From the NCBI RefSeq assembly GCF_046097595.1, contig NZ_JBJUVG010000009.1:1-64000 (forward strand): 64,000 bases of DNA, given 5' to 3'. Under the pieces are notes generated by a model. The model searched no databases. It was not told the DNA's origin and saw only the letters and a program-made list of their open reading frames with translations. Of this stretch, positions 1-8,648 are shown piece after piece (the stretch's first letter is position 1; each line of letters begins with the position of its first letter). The position numbers and the translations under genes were made by a program. The stretch comes from Peptococcus simiae (GTDB taxonomy: Bacteria; Bacillota; Peptococcia; Peptococcales; Peptococcaceae).

Positions 1-28
1 GCTGGGCAGTCCGGTTTTTTATAGGTTT

Positions 29-1480
29 TTATTCAGGGTCCGCCTGGGCATTAAAGTCATAGCGGACAATCGGTTTCCGGGCGGCGGCGACGTCGTCTAC
101 CCGTTTGACAGGAGTATTGGTCGGCATGGCATGGAGGGCTTCCGGATTTTTATGGGCTTCATCAATGAGCTTGCGGAGGACTTCTGCAGCGGCATCGATG
201 GTGGCCTTACTTTCTGTTTCGGTAGGCTCAAACATCAGGGCTTCCGGTACATTTAAGGGGAAGTAGATGGTTGGCGGGTGGATGCCGGCTTCCAGCATCC
301 CTTTGGCCAGGTCCAGGGCGCGGACGCCGGTGGCGGCCTTTAAGGGGGCCATGCCGGCGACGTATTCGTGCATGCAGATCCGGTCAAAGGCAGCCGGGTA
401 GCTGTCTTTTAAGAGGACCCGGAGGTAGTTGGCGTTTAAGACGGCCTGTTCACTGGCAGCCTTAATGCCGTTGCCGCCCAGGGAGAGGACATAGGCCAGG
501 GCCCGCAGGACAACGGCAGTGTGCCCGTGGAATTGTTTGACCCGGCCGACGCTGTCCGGCCGGTCATTATCCCAGTAGTAGGTCCCGTCTTTTTCAGCCA
601 GGACCGGGGCCGGCAGGTAGTCGGCTAGGAAGTCTTTACAACCAACGGCCCCGCTGCCCGGGCCACCGCCACCGTGAGGGGTGGAGAAGGTCTTATGCAG
701 GTTCAGGTGGACGCAGTCAAAGCCCATGTCCCCGGGACGGACGGTTCCCATGACGGCGTTTAAGTTGGCCCCGTCATAGTAGACCAGGCCGCCGGCTTGG
801 TGGACGGCATCGGTAATCTCCAGGACATCCCTCTCGAAGAGGCCTAGGGTGGAGGGGTTGGTCAGCATGAGGCCGGCCGTATCCGGACCCAGGACCTTTT
901 TCAGGTCATCCAGGTCCACGTCCCCATCGGCATTGGTGCCAACAGAAACGACTTCAAAGCCGGTCATTACGGCGCTGGCCGGGTTGGTGCCGTGGGCACT
1001 TTCCGGAACGATGATTTTTTTGCGGGCGGTGTCTCCGCGTTTTTCATGATATTTTTTGATCAGTAAAAGACCCGTGTACTCCCCTTGGGCACCGGCGGCC
1101 GGCTGGAAGGTCATCCGGTCCATGCCGGTGACTTCACAAAGGTAGTGTTCAGCCAGGGCCAGGGCGGCCAGGGTCCCCTGGGCGTCGGTATCCGGCACCA
1201 GAGGGTGGAGGTTTGCAAAGCCCGGCAGGGCGGCAACGGCCTCGTGGAGTTTGGGATTATATTTCATGGTGCAGGAGCCCAGGGGGTAGAAGCCCCGGTT
1301 GACCCCAAAGGCCTGGTCTTCCAGCTGGCTGTAGTGCCGGGATAATTCCCCTTCAGCCAGTTCAGGCAGGTGGAGGGTTTCTTGGCGGCCCGGGGCATCC
1401 ATAGCGACTTCAGGTACATCGCAGGGGGCTAGGACCTCTTGGCCTGTACCGGGAATGGAACGTTCAAAGATGAGCTTCAT
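29..1480 (-). CDS. gcvPB: Glycine dehydrogenase (decarboxylating) subunit 2
   Basis: C-terminal half of the split P-protein of the glycine cleavage system, 483 aa. It carries the pyridoxal-phosphate lysine in NLHKTFSTPHGGGGPGSG (around residue 263) and, with GcvPA, decarboxylates glycine and passes the aminomethyl group to lipoylated GcvH. Its ATG overlaps the end of gcvPA by 4 bases, so the two subunits are translationally coupled. It is the last gene of the visible gcvT-gcvH-gcvPA-gcvPB operon; a dihydrolipoamide dehydrogenase gene is not in the window and could lie beyond the left edge. Length is normal for the family. Assignment is secure. Confidence 0.97.
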   Translation of the reverse strand: MKLIFERSIPGTGQEVLAPCDVPEVAMDAPGRQETLHLPELAEGELSRHYSQLEDQAFGVNRGFYPLGSCTMKYNPKLHEAVAALPGFANLHPLVPDTDAQGTLAALALAEHYLCEVTGMDRMTFQPAAGAQGEYTGLLLIKKYHEKRGDTARKKIIVPESAHGTNPASAVMTGFEVVSVGTNADGDVDLDDLKKVLGPDTAGLMLTNPSTLGLFERDVLEITDAVHQAGGLVYYDGANLNAVMGTVRPGDMGFDCVHLNLHKTFSTPHGGGGPGSGAVGCKDFLADYLPAPVLAEKDGTYYWDNDRPDSVGRVKQFHGHTAVVLRALAYVLSLGGNGIKAASEQAVLNANYLRVLLKDSYPAAFDRICMHEYVAGMAPLKAATGVRALDLAKGMLEAGIHPPTIYFPLNVPEALMFEPTETESKATIDAAAEVLRKLIDEAHKNPEALHAMPTNTPVKRVDDVAAARKPIVRYDFNAQADPE

Positions 1481-2796
1481 TGGGCCACCTCCTTCAAGCA
1501 GTCAAGCACCTGGTCCAGGGTTTCCTTGGAGACCTGTTCAGTGGCGCACCAGAGCATCCGGTTGTCATCCAGGGGCAGGCCGCTCAGGATGTGCTTTTCC
1601 CGCAGGGCGGCTTCAACCTGCCGGGCAGGTACCGGGGTGGTGGTGACGAATTCGTGGAAGAAGGCGCCATCATGGACCCGGTCGTAGCCGATTTTCGCCA
1701 GGCCGTCAGCCAGGTAGTGGGCCTTGGCCCGGGACTGCATGGCAACTTCCCGGAGGCCTTCAGGGCCCATCATCCCCATGTAAATGGCTGAGGTCAGGGC
1801 ACACAGGGCCTGGTTGGAGCAAATATTGGAACTGGCCTTATCCCGCCGGATGTGCTGTTCCCGGGCTTGAAGGGTCAGGACATAGGCCCGGTTGCCGTCT
1901 TCATCAGTGGTTTCACCGACAATCCGGCCGGGCAGGCGCCGCATGAGTTTTTTCGTGGTGGCCATAAAGCCCACAGAGGGACCGCCGTAGTTCATAGGCA
2001 GGCCCAGGGGCTGGCCGTCACCGACGACGATATCTGCCCCGAAGGCGACCGGGCTTTCATAGATGGCCAAGGCCAGGGGATTGGCCCCAAAAATCAGCTT
2101 GGCCCCGGCCTGGTGGACCAGGTCGGCGATTTCTTGCATATTTTCAATGAGACCGTAGTAGTTGGGGCTTTCAATATAAAGGGCACAGACCTCAGGATCT
2201 TCCAGGGCTTCTTTTAAAGCCGCCAGGTCCAGCCGGCCGTCGGCTTCGGCCACCCGTTCAAAGGGGGCTTCTGCACCGCTGGCATAGGTATTCATAACTT
2301 CCTGGGTCATGGGGTTGGCGGTAGCGGCACAGAGGACCTTGGTCTTCTTCCGCTCCCGGCTCATGGCCATGGCTTCGCCGGCTGCCGTTGCCCCATCATA
2401 AACAGAGGCATTGGATACGTCCATGGTGGTCAGTTCGGCGATCATGGTTTGAAATTCAAAGATCCCCTGCAGGACCCCTTGGGAAATTTCCGCCTGGTAG
2501 GGGGTGTAGCAGGTCACGAAGTTTTCCTTGGCTGCGATTTGGCTAACCGCTGCCGGAATGTAGTGGTGATAGCTACCCGCGCCCCGGAGGACCACATCAT
2601 AGCTGTAGTTCTGCCGGGCCAGGTCGGCAAGCTTCTGGCGGACCGTTTGTTCAGCCATCCCATCCGGCAGGTTGAGACCCTCTTTTAGGCGTACGGCTTC
2701 CGGAATGTCTGCATATAAGTCGGCCATGGTTTCCAGGCCCACCGCCTGGAGCATGGCCTGGCGGTCAGCCTCGTTAACTGGAATGTAGCCGCCCAT
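1477..2796 (-). CDS. gcvPA: Glycine dehydrogenase (decarboxylating) subunit 1
   Basis: N-terminal half of the split P-protein, 439 aa, starting MGGYIPVNEADRQAML and containing the family segments SYDVVLRGAGSYHHYIPA and TPYQAEISQGVLQGIFEFQT. Together with GcvPB it forms the heteromeric P-protein found in many Firmicutes. It follows gcvH by 2 bases and overlaps gcvPB by 4, consistent with one transcript and equimolar synthesis. Nothing appears truncated. Confidence 0.97.
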   Translation of the reverse strand: MGGYIPVNEADRQAMLQAVGLETMADLYADIPEAVRLKEGLNLPDGMAEQTVRQKLADLARQNYSYDVVLRGAGSYHHYIPAAVSQIAAKENFVTCYTPYQAEISQGVLQGIFEFQTMIAELTTMDVSNASVYDGATAAGEAMAMSRERKKTKVLCAATANPMTQEVMNTYASGAEAPFERVAEADGRLDLAALKEALEDPEVCALYIESPNYYGLIENMQEIADLVHQAGAKLIFGANPLALAIYESPVAFGADIVVGDGQPLGLPMNYGGPSVGFMATTKKLMRRLPGRIVGETTDEDGNRAYVLTLQAREQHIRRDKASSNICSNQALCALTSAIYMGMMGPEGLREVAMQSRAKAHYLADGLAKIGYDRVHDGAFFHEFVTTTPVPARQVEAALREKHILSGLPLDDNRMLWCATEQVSKETLDQVLDCLKEVAQ

Positions 2797-2798
2797 TT

Positions 2799-3173
2799 TT
2801 ATTCACCACCGGCTTCGATGAATGCGTTGTATTCAGCCTCCGTTAAGAGTTCTTCGCCGCCTTCAACTTCGGATACCTTGACCAGCCAGGCGTCATGGCA
2901 ATCTTCGTTGATTTTTTCCGGAGCATCGAGTAATTCTTCATTGACTTCTGCAATGGTGCCGGATACCGGCAGGTATAAGTCGGAAACAGCCTTGACGCTT
3001 TCAACGTCAGCGAAGACCTCCCCTTCGTCGAACACATCCCCGACTTCGGGCAGGTTGACAAAGACAATATCGCCCAGTTCGTTTTGGGCATAGTCTGTAA
3101 TCCCAATGGTTACCGTATCATCATCATTATATAAAACCCACTCGTGACTCTTTGCGTATTTCATGTTTGCCAT
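2799..3173 (-). CDS. gcvH: Glycine cleavage system H protein
   Basis: Lipoyl carrier of the glycine cleavage system, 124 aa from the chosen start. The lipoylated lysine is in VESVKAVSDLY at about residue 61. An in-frame ATG nine bases upstream (3182) sits only about two bases after the AAAGGAG ribosome binding site, whereas the ATG at 3173 has normal spacing, so the protein probably begins MANMKYAKSHEWV. It is followed closely by gcvPA and preceded by gcvT in the same operon. Confidence 0.95.
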   Translation of the reverse strand: MANMKYAKSHEWVLYNDDDTVTIGITDYAQNELGDIVFVNLPEVGDVFDEGEVFADVESVKAVSDLYLPVSGTIAEVNEELLDAPEKINEDCHDAWLVKVSEVEGGEELLTEAEYNAFIEAGGE

Positions 3174-3197
3174 TGTTTTCATTCTCCTTTTATTTGC

Positions 3198-4286
3198 TTA
3201 TTTTCTTTTATAAAACGGCAGCGCAACCACTTCGGCGGCTACAGGTTTATCTCTCAGAATAACATCCAGCTGAGTACCTTCCTTGGCCAGGGCCGGCGGG
3301 ACATAGCCCATGGCATAAGCGGCCTTCAGGTAGGGCAGGCGGGTGCCGGAGGTCACTTGGCCGACCTCTTCCCCATCATGGGCAATGGCAGCCCCTTCGC
3401 GGGCAATCCCCCGACCGGTGATTTTCAGGCCAACCCGGACCGGGTGGTCTTCCGGCACAGCCAGGAGGGCCTCTTTACCGACAAAGTCATCCTTGTCCAG
3501 TTTCACGGCAAAGGATAGGCCGGCGGTGAGGGGGTCAATATTTTCATTCATTTCATTACCATAGAGGGGCAGGGCTGCTTCTAAGCGCAGGGTATCCCGG
3601 GCGCCTAAGCCGCAGGGTAAGATGCCGTCTTCCTTGCCGGCTTCTAAGAGGGCATCCCAAACGGTAGCGATTTGATCGGCCGGACCGTAGATTTCAAAGC
3701 CATCTTCACCGGTATAGCCTGTTCTGGAAACAATGCAGGGAACCCCGGCCACTTGGACGCCGTCAACAAAAGTATAGTACTTTTCAGGGAGGCTGTCAGC
3801 TACTTTTGCGAGCACCTTTTCCGCTAAGGGCCCTTGCAGGGCGACCTGGCCCCATTCATCAGAGGCATCGGTCAGGGTAGCCCCTTCTTCCATAAGGGGC
3901 AGCAGATGGTCATAAATTTTTGCCCGGTTGGCGGCATTGACCACGAGCAGGTAGCGGTCTTCGGCCAGGCGGTAAACGAGCAGGTCATCTAAGATGCCCC
4001 CGGACTCGTTCATAATCACCGTATACCGGCAACGACCGTCTGCCATGGAATCAAACTGGTTACTGCATAGGCGGTTCAGGTGAGCCAGGGCCGCAGGGCC
4101 TTCAATAAAGATTTCGCCCATATGGCTGACGTCAAAAAGACCAACAGCTTCACGGACAACCATATGCTCTTCAGTGATCCCGGCCGGGTATTGGACCGGC
4201 ATTTCATAACCGGCAAAGGGTACCATCTTAGCCTCTAGGGAGATATGCTTATCATAAAGCGGGGTGTGTAGTAACTTGTCTGTCAT
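3198..4286 (-). CDS. gcvT: Glycine cleavage system aminomethyltransferase (T protein)
   Basis: Transfers the methylene group from aminomethyl-GcvH to tetrahydrofolate, releasing ammonia; 362 aa. Recognisable segments include MVPFAGYEMPVQYPAG and MGEIFIEGPAALAHLNRL near the N-terminus and SRTGYTGEDGFEIYG in the middle. The open frame extends 13 codons further upstream, but a strong GAAAGGAGG lies seven bases before the internal ATG giving MTDKLLHTPLYDKH, which is the family's usual N-terminus. It is the first gene of the operon; a consensus-like promoter lies 36 bases upstream. Confidence 0.96.
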   Translation of the reverse strand: MTDKLLHTPLYDKHISLEAKMVPFAGYEMPVQYPAGITEEHMVVREAVGLFDVSHMGEIFIEGPAALAHLNRLCSNQFDSMADGRCRYTVIMNESGGILDDLLVYRLAEDRYLLVVNAANRAKIYDHLLPLMEEGATLTDASDEWGQVALQGPLAEKVLAKVADSLPEKYYTFVDGVQVAGVPCIVSRTGYTGEDGFEIYGPADQIATVWDALLEAGKEDGILPCGLGARDTLRLEAALPLYGNEMNENIDPLTAGLSFAVKLDKDDFVGKEALLAVPEDHPVRVGLKITGRGIAREGAAIAHDGEEVGQVTSGTRLPYLKAAYAMGYVPPALAKEGTQLDVILRDKPVAAEVVALPFYKRK

Positions 4287-4328
4287 ATGACAGCCTCCTT
4301 TCAATAAACAACTGGGTTGGTTCAACTC

Positions 4329-4357
4329 ATTATACAGGCAGATAGCCCGTCTTTCAA
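4329..4357 (-). promoter_or_regulatory. Promoter of the gcvT-gcvH-gcvPA-gcvPB operon
   Basis: On the minus strand TTGAAA (4352-4357) is separated by 17 bases from a perfect TATAAT (4329-4334). The predicted transcript start near 4322 leaves only about 36 bases before gcvT, too short for the tandem glycine riboswitch often found ahead of gcv operons. Confidence 0.7.
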
Positions 4358-4434
4358 TATTAATTGTAACAGTTTTCAGAAAGTTGCACCAAGCACCTAT
4401 AAGCTTTTCTTTTAGCTGTTATAGGTCACATGAA

Positions 4435-4460
4435 AAGCGCCCCTGCTGGCAGGAGCGCTT
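4435..4460 (-). terminator. Terminator after ASST gene 1
   Basis: Arms AAGCGC and CCTGC pair with GCAGG and GCGCTT around a TG loop. On the minus strand the stem runs into TTTT, right after the sulfotransferase stop at 4471 and before the gcv promoter. Confidence 0.7.
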
Positions 4461-4470
4461 GGCCTATGAT

Positions 4471-5925
4471 TTAGAACATGGATGTTGGAGCGTCATCGTC
4501 ATCTTCTGCAGATACGCAGGATTGAACGTGGTCAGGATAACCCCAGGTCCCTTCTACTTCTACGACGTTCTTCACTTCGCAGTCTGCGGCGCCGGGTACC
4601 CGGAATTTCTTGATGTCCAGTTTCGGAATCGGGGTTTCGTCCGGTTTCGGTAACTGGGGCACGTATTCATAGGGGTAGCGGTAGCCACGGTAGTAGATGT
4701 AGGTGGCGTCCGGACCGAAGGGGGAGATCCATTCCCAGACCACTTCTTTTTCCGGGGTCACTTCGAAGAGTCGACCGCCAACGCCTTCGGTGACGAAGGT
4801 GTTCCCGTTGGGCAGACGGCAGGCGTCTGAGGTCAGGGGGCTGTAGAAGCGGTAGTCGTTGACGCCGGGGCCGCCGTAACCCATCATGTCACTGCCGCGC
4901 AGTTCCCAGACGAGTTTCTTGGTAACGGGGTTGATTTCCAGGACGCGAGACCGGTCCATAACGTTGACTTTGGTCCCGTTGGGGGCGATGTTGGAGGGCA
5001 CGCCGTAGCCGGACCAACCGCCGTTGTCGAAGATTAAGATGTTGCCTTCACCGGGCAGGCCTTTGGGGATCATGTGGGTGTGGTGGGGCCCAATGATTTG
5101 GCCGATCCGACGTTCTTCTTTGGATTGGAAGTCAGGGCCGAGTTTCCAGACGACTTTGCCGGTTTCTTTGGAGATGATGCACATGAAGTTGGCTTCCCGG
5201 CTGTCGAAGATGATGTTATCCGGATGGAAACGGTCGTCGCCCTTGTCATACCACTTGTTGGGCCCCAGGTAGCTGGCGCAGTTGAGGTGGACCCAGTCGC
5301 CGACGCCACCGTCTACGGAGTGCATGTTGGGGTAGCGGTAGAGGGCGAGTTTAGCGGCGTCACTAAAGTCGAATTCACGCCAATGGTCGCTGGCCCGCCA
5401 TTCCCAAACGATGTTGCCTTCCCAGTCGACTTCGATGATGACGTCATCCAGGAGCCGCTGGTCGGAAATCCGTTTGTTTTCAACAGTTTCATGGGTCAGA
5501 ATCAGGGTGTTCCCGCTATCGGTTTTGGGTTCCATGCCGGGGACGTAGTAGCCCACGGGATTCCCTTCCCGTTGGTAGTCGTGGTGTTGGCGAGCCATCC
5601 ACATGGGTTCGTTGCCTTCGTCTTCGATGTATTCTTTTTTGTCGAACTTCCAGACAATCTTGCCGTCCCAGTCCACTTGAACTAGGTCAGTCTGGTCCTG
5701 GTAGCCAAACTTATTGTCCCGGGACCCTAAAGACCCGATAACATGGCCGCCGGGCAGCAGTTTATTGGGGAAGCCTTGTAGGTCCTTCCATACCCGAACG
5801 ACTTCACCGCGCATGTCAAAGAGCACAGCGCCGACGTCTTCAGCAGCAATAAGGTTATAGCCATTCCAGCATTTTTCAGGGTCATACATGGTGACCCCGG
5901 TGGGGTGAATAAACGGTTGTCCCAT
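4471..5925 (-). CDS. Arylsulfate sulfotransferase, copy 1
   Basis: Member of the ASST family (beta-propeller enzymes that move sulfate from a phenolic sulfate ester to another phenol through a sulfohistidine; not PAPS dependent). 484 aa, beginning MGQPFIHPTGVTMYDPEKC. No signal peptide or membrane segment is visible, so it should act in the cytoplasm, unlike the periplasmic enzyme of E. coli. Histidine-rich conserved segments are RQHHDYQ (about residue 113) and GPHHTHMIPKG (about residue 280), plus LPNGNTFVTEG near the C-terminus; which histidine is sulfated cannot be decided by eye. It is clearly related to copies 2 and 3 but more divergent. It is transcribed divergently from a LysR regulator. 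AAGGAG lies eight bases before the ATG. Confidence 0.9.
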   Translation of the reverse strand: MGQPFIHPTGVTMYDPEKCWNGYNLIAAEDVGAVLFDMRGEVVRVWKDLQGFPNKLLPGGHVIGSLGSRDNKFGYQDQTDLVQVDWDGKIVWKFDKKEYIEDEGNEPMWMARQHHDYQREGNPVGYYVPGMEPKTDSGNTLILTHETVENKRISDQRLLDDVIIEVDWEGNIVWEWRASDHWREFDFSDAAKLALYRYPNMHSVDGGVGDWVHLNCASYLGPNKWYDKGDDRFHPDNIIFDSREANFMCIISKETGKVVWKLGPDFQSKEERRIGQIIGPHHTHMIPKGLPGEGNILIFDNGGWSGYGVPSNIAPNGTKVNVMDRSRVLEINPVTKKLVWELRGSDMMGYGGPGVNDYRFYSPLTSDACRLPNGNTFVTEGVGGRLFEVTPEKEVVWEWISPFGPDATYIYYRGYRYPYEYVPQLPKPDETPIPKLDIKKFRVPGAADCEVKNVVEVEGTWGYPDHVQSCVSAEDDDDAPTSMF

Positions 5926-5974
5926 TTTGTCAACTCCTTAAAGCGATTAATGATTTGTTTTTATACCTGTCTTT

Positions 5975-6059
5975 ATTATAGCCAGCCGGCCACTTATAGA
6001 CCAGTCACCGAAACAACGGAAATCTCTTATAGGCCTATAGGGAAATACTTTGGTATACT
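5975..6059. promoter_or_regulatory. Divergent promoter/operator region, ASST 1 and LysR 1
   Basis: The minus strand has TATAAT at 5975-5980 for the sulfotransferase; the plus strand has TATACT at 6054-6059 for the LysR gene. Neither has a good -35. Between them lie two copies of CTTATAG (5993-5999 and 6026-6032, 33 bases apart, about three helical turns) and the perfect palindrome TATAGGCCTATA (6028-6039). This is the arrangement expected for a LysR-type regulator controlling itself and a divergent target; that the neighbouring LysR protein binds here is inference. Confidence 0.5.
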
Positions 6060-6108
6060 GGTTATAGTCCAACAACCAGAGAAATATCAACCACAGTAAG
6101 GAGGGCCC

Positions 6109-7050
6109 ATGCAGTTAAACCAGCTCCAGCAAATCCTGACTTTAGAAAATTACAGTTCTATTTCCGAGGCGGCCCGCCGGCTTTATATTTCCCAACCGGC
6201 CTTAAGCGCCACCTTAAACGACTTTGAAAGTGAAATCGGTGTTATCTTATTCAAGCGCACCCGGGCCGGCATCCAGCTCACAGCGGAAGGCCGGGTCATT
6301 TTAGAATCCATCCGAAAAATCCTCAAAGAGGTTAATTTTATTGAAAACTACGCCCGCCAGCCGGAGGCCTATACCGGCGAAATCAGCCTGGTGGTGGGCT
6401 ATTCTTTTGAGTTTCTCTACCCGCCCATCATTCACTTTTTCAAAGAGCAATTTCCCCAGGCGGTCTTAAAACCCCTCTATGACGTGCCCCCCAATATCGC
6501 CTCCGGGGTCAACCAGGGACTCATTGACTTCGCCATTGCGACGGTCTATAACCCGGACGGGACTATCAGCCAAGACCTGTCCGACAAGGCTTACCAGGGT
6601 CTCACCGTCAGAAAGCTCCGGGAAATTCAAACCATTGCCATCCTGCACCGGGATAACCCCCTGGCCCAGCGACCGTCCCTAAACCTCTCTGACCTCAGCG
6701 ATGAACAGCTCATTTTAGGCCGGCAGTTTGACATCCACTACTTTACCGCCCTCAAGCGTTTCTCCAAGTACCCCATCCAAAATATCAACCGGTCAACCAT
6801 CTATGACCTCCTGGACCGCAACTATGGCGTCTTTATTGATGCCACCCCCCTGCCCCTGGACCAGTACCAGGCTATCCTGGCCAAGTATGCCATCAAGCCC
6901 CTCTATAATGACATCCTACCCCAGGCCGATGCCTATTTCCATTGGCCGGCCTACCTCATTTATAAAAGCCACCCCCCGACCCACCTCCACCAGGCCTTCC
7001 TGGACAATTTAGAGCGGATTTTTGACCACTACAAGCTCTTCATCGACTAG
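6109..7050 (+). CDS. LysR-family transcriptional regulator 1
   Basis: 313 aa with an N-terminal winged helix-turn-helix (ITLENYSSISEAARRLYISQPALSATLNDFE-type segment, residues about 5-60) and a C-terminal substrate-binding fold typical of LysR regulators. AAGGAGGG precedes the ATG by a few bases. It is divergent from ASST copy 1 and followed, after a terminator, by an anion permease, so it is probably the regulator for that unit. The inducer is unknown; a sulfate ester or phenol would fit the context. Confidence 0.9.
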   Translation: MQLNQLQQILTLENYSSISEAARRLYISQPALSATLNDFESEIGVILFKRTRAGIQLTAEGRVILESIRKILKEVNFIENYARQPEAYTGEISLVVGYSFEFLYPPIIHFFKEQFPQAVLKPLYDVPPNIASGVNQGLIDFAIATVYNPDGTISQDLSDKAYQGLTVRKLREIQTIAILHRDNPLAQRPSLNLSDLSDEQLILGRQFDIHYFTALKRFSKYPIQNINRSTIYDLLDRNYGVFIDATPLPLDQYQAILAKYAIKPLYNDILPQADAYFHWPAYLIYKSHPPTHLHQAFLDNLERIFDHYKLFID

Positions 7051-7054
7051 CCTT

Positions 7055-7104
7055 GAGATACCCCTGAACTACAAGCAAACGCTTATAGGGGTATCTCTTT
7101 TTTT
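7055..7104 (+). terminator. Terminator after LysR 1
   Basis: GAGATACCCCT (7055-7065) pairs with AGGGGTATCTC (7087-7097) and is followed by a run of seven T. It separates the regulator from the downstream permease. Confidence 0.85.
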
Positions 7105-7187
7105 GCCTTTCCCAAGGATTAGTTTTATCTATCGAATGAGGCTATCGAAGTAAGAGAAAAAAATCACTTAATAAGGAGGTCTTTTTT

Positions 7188-8582
7188 ATGAGCACCCTGA
7201 CGAAACCCCTTCCCCTGAAAGCCTTGTTCATGTGGCTGGTCACCCTTGGTCTTCCCCTTGGGATTTATTTTATTCCTACCAGCGACCTATTCACCAACCA
7301 GATGAAAATCTTTTTAATTGTTACGGTTTTCGCCATCTTAATCATCGCCTTTGAATCCCTACCGAAAAGTGTCATTACTATTTTATTGCCGGTTTCCTAT
7401 ATCCTCTTGGGCTTGGCTGATCCCCAAACGGCCTGGTTCCCCTGGACCATGCCCACAGTCTGGATGATCATCGGGGCCCTGCTCCTGGTCAATGCTTTAG
7501 AAAGCAGCGGCCTCCTCATGCGGATTTCCTACCACGTCATCCTCCTGGTTGGCGGTTCTTACAAGGGACTGATTTTAGGCCTGGGCGCCGTTGGGATCTT
7601 ATTAAATATCATTTTATTCGGCAATGCCTATGTCATGCTGGTGGGCCTAGCCTACGGTCTCTGCCATGCCATGAACCTGGAAAAGTACTCTAAAGAAGCC
7701 ACCGGGATCTTCCTGGCGGCAGCCATTGGCGGCATTATCCCCGCCGCCTTCTGCTATGGGTCCAATATTTTAATGCTGGAAGGCCTGGGGGAACCGGTGG
7801 TCGGTGCTCACCGAATCAGCTACCTGTCCTGGACCTTCCTGAATATCCCGGTTATTTTCTACTATTTCTGCGCCCTCCTCTTAATCCTAGTCCTCTTCCG
7901 GTCCCAGTCCAGCGTTGACGGCAAGGCCTATGTCAAGGGCAAGCTGGCCGAGCTGGGCCGGATGTCCGTCACAGAAAAGAAGGCCTGCGCCTGGCTGGTG
8001 ATCTTATTTGCCTATATCATTACAGCCGGCTTTAAGGGTTGGGACTCCACCTGGGCCTTTGTCATCGTACCGGCCCTCACCATTGCCCCGGTCATCGGCT
8101 GCGGGACGGAAAAAGACGTCCGCCGGCTGGACTTTACCTTTATCCTCTTTATTGCCAGCTGCATGAGCATCGGAATTGTGGCCAGCGCCTTAGACTTTGG
8201 CAGCCTGGTCACCTCAGTGGCTGAACCCCTCACCGATAACGCCAGCCCGGGTATCGTTGTCTTTGCCATTTACGGCTTAAACATCATCTTAAACTTCCTC
8301 TTGACCCCCATGGCCATTATGGCCGGCTTCACCACCACCTACCTGCAAATTGCCCAAACCCTGGGCATTAACCCCTATGTCATCTACTCTGTCATCAGCC
8401 TGGGGACAGACCAAATCCTCTTCCCCTACGAATATGCCCTCTACATGCTCTATTTCTCCCTGGGCTATATCAAGATGAGCGACTTCATTAAATACTTTGG
8501 GGCCAAAATGCTCCTCTGCTCCGTCCTTCTCATTATTGTTATCATTCCCTTTTGGAAGCTGACCGGTTTATTCTTCGGGTAA
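7188..8582 (+). CDS. DASS/SLC13-type anion permease 1
   Basis: Polytopic membrane protein of 464 aa with about twelve hydrophobic segments, resembling the divalent anion:sodium symporter family (sulfate, dicarboxylates and related anions). Family-like regions are TMPTVWMIIGALLLVNALE in the first half and SLGTDQILFPYEYALYML near the C-terminus. AAGGAGG lies close before the ATG. It is next to a LysR regulator and ASST copy 1 and is followed after 66 bases by an MFS exporter, probably cotranscribed. Transport of sulfated aromatic compounds or released sulfate esters is inferred only from the neighbours; the real substrate cannot be read from sequence. Confidence 0.8.
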   Translation: MSTLTKPLPLKALFMWLVTLGLPLGIYFIPTSDLFTNQMKIFLIVTVFAILIIAFESLPKSVITILLPVSYILLGLADPQTAWFPWTMPTVWMIIGALLLVNALESSGLLMRISYHVILLVGGSYKGLILGLGAVGILLNIILFGNAYVMLVGLAYGLCHAMNLEKYSKEATGIFLAAAIGGIIPAAFCYGSNILMLEGLGEPVVGAHRISYLSWTFLNIPVIFYYFCALLLILVLFRSQSSVDGKAYVKGKLAELGRMSVTEKKACAWLVILFAYIITAGFKGWDSTWAFVIVPALTIAPVIGCGTEKDVRRLDFTFILFIASCMSIGIVASALDFGSLVTSVAEPLTDNASPGIVVFAIYGLNIILNFLLTPMAIMAGFTTTYLQIAQTLGINPYVIYSVISLGTDQILFPYEYALYMLYFSLGYIKMSDFIKYFGAKMLLCSVLLIIVIIPFWKLTGLFFG

Positions 8583-8648
8583 TGGCCAGACCTGACTGGC
8601 TGACGATTGTCCCTAGAATATCCCGCGGCTCCAGAAAGGATTTGCCCT

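Noticed and set aside
4287..4434. Glycine riboswitch upstream of gcvT
   Set aside because: The leader is about 36 bases and shows no aptamer sequence.
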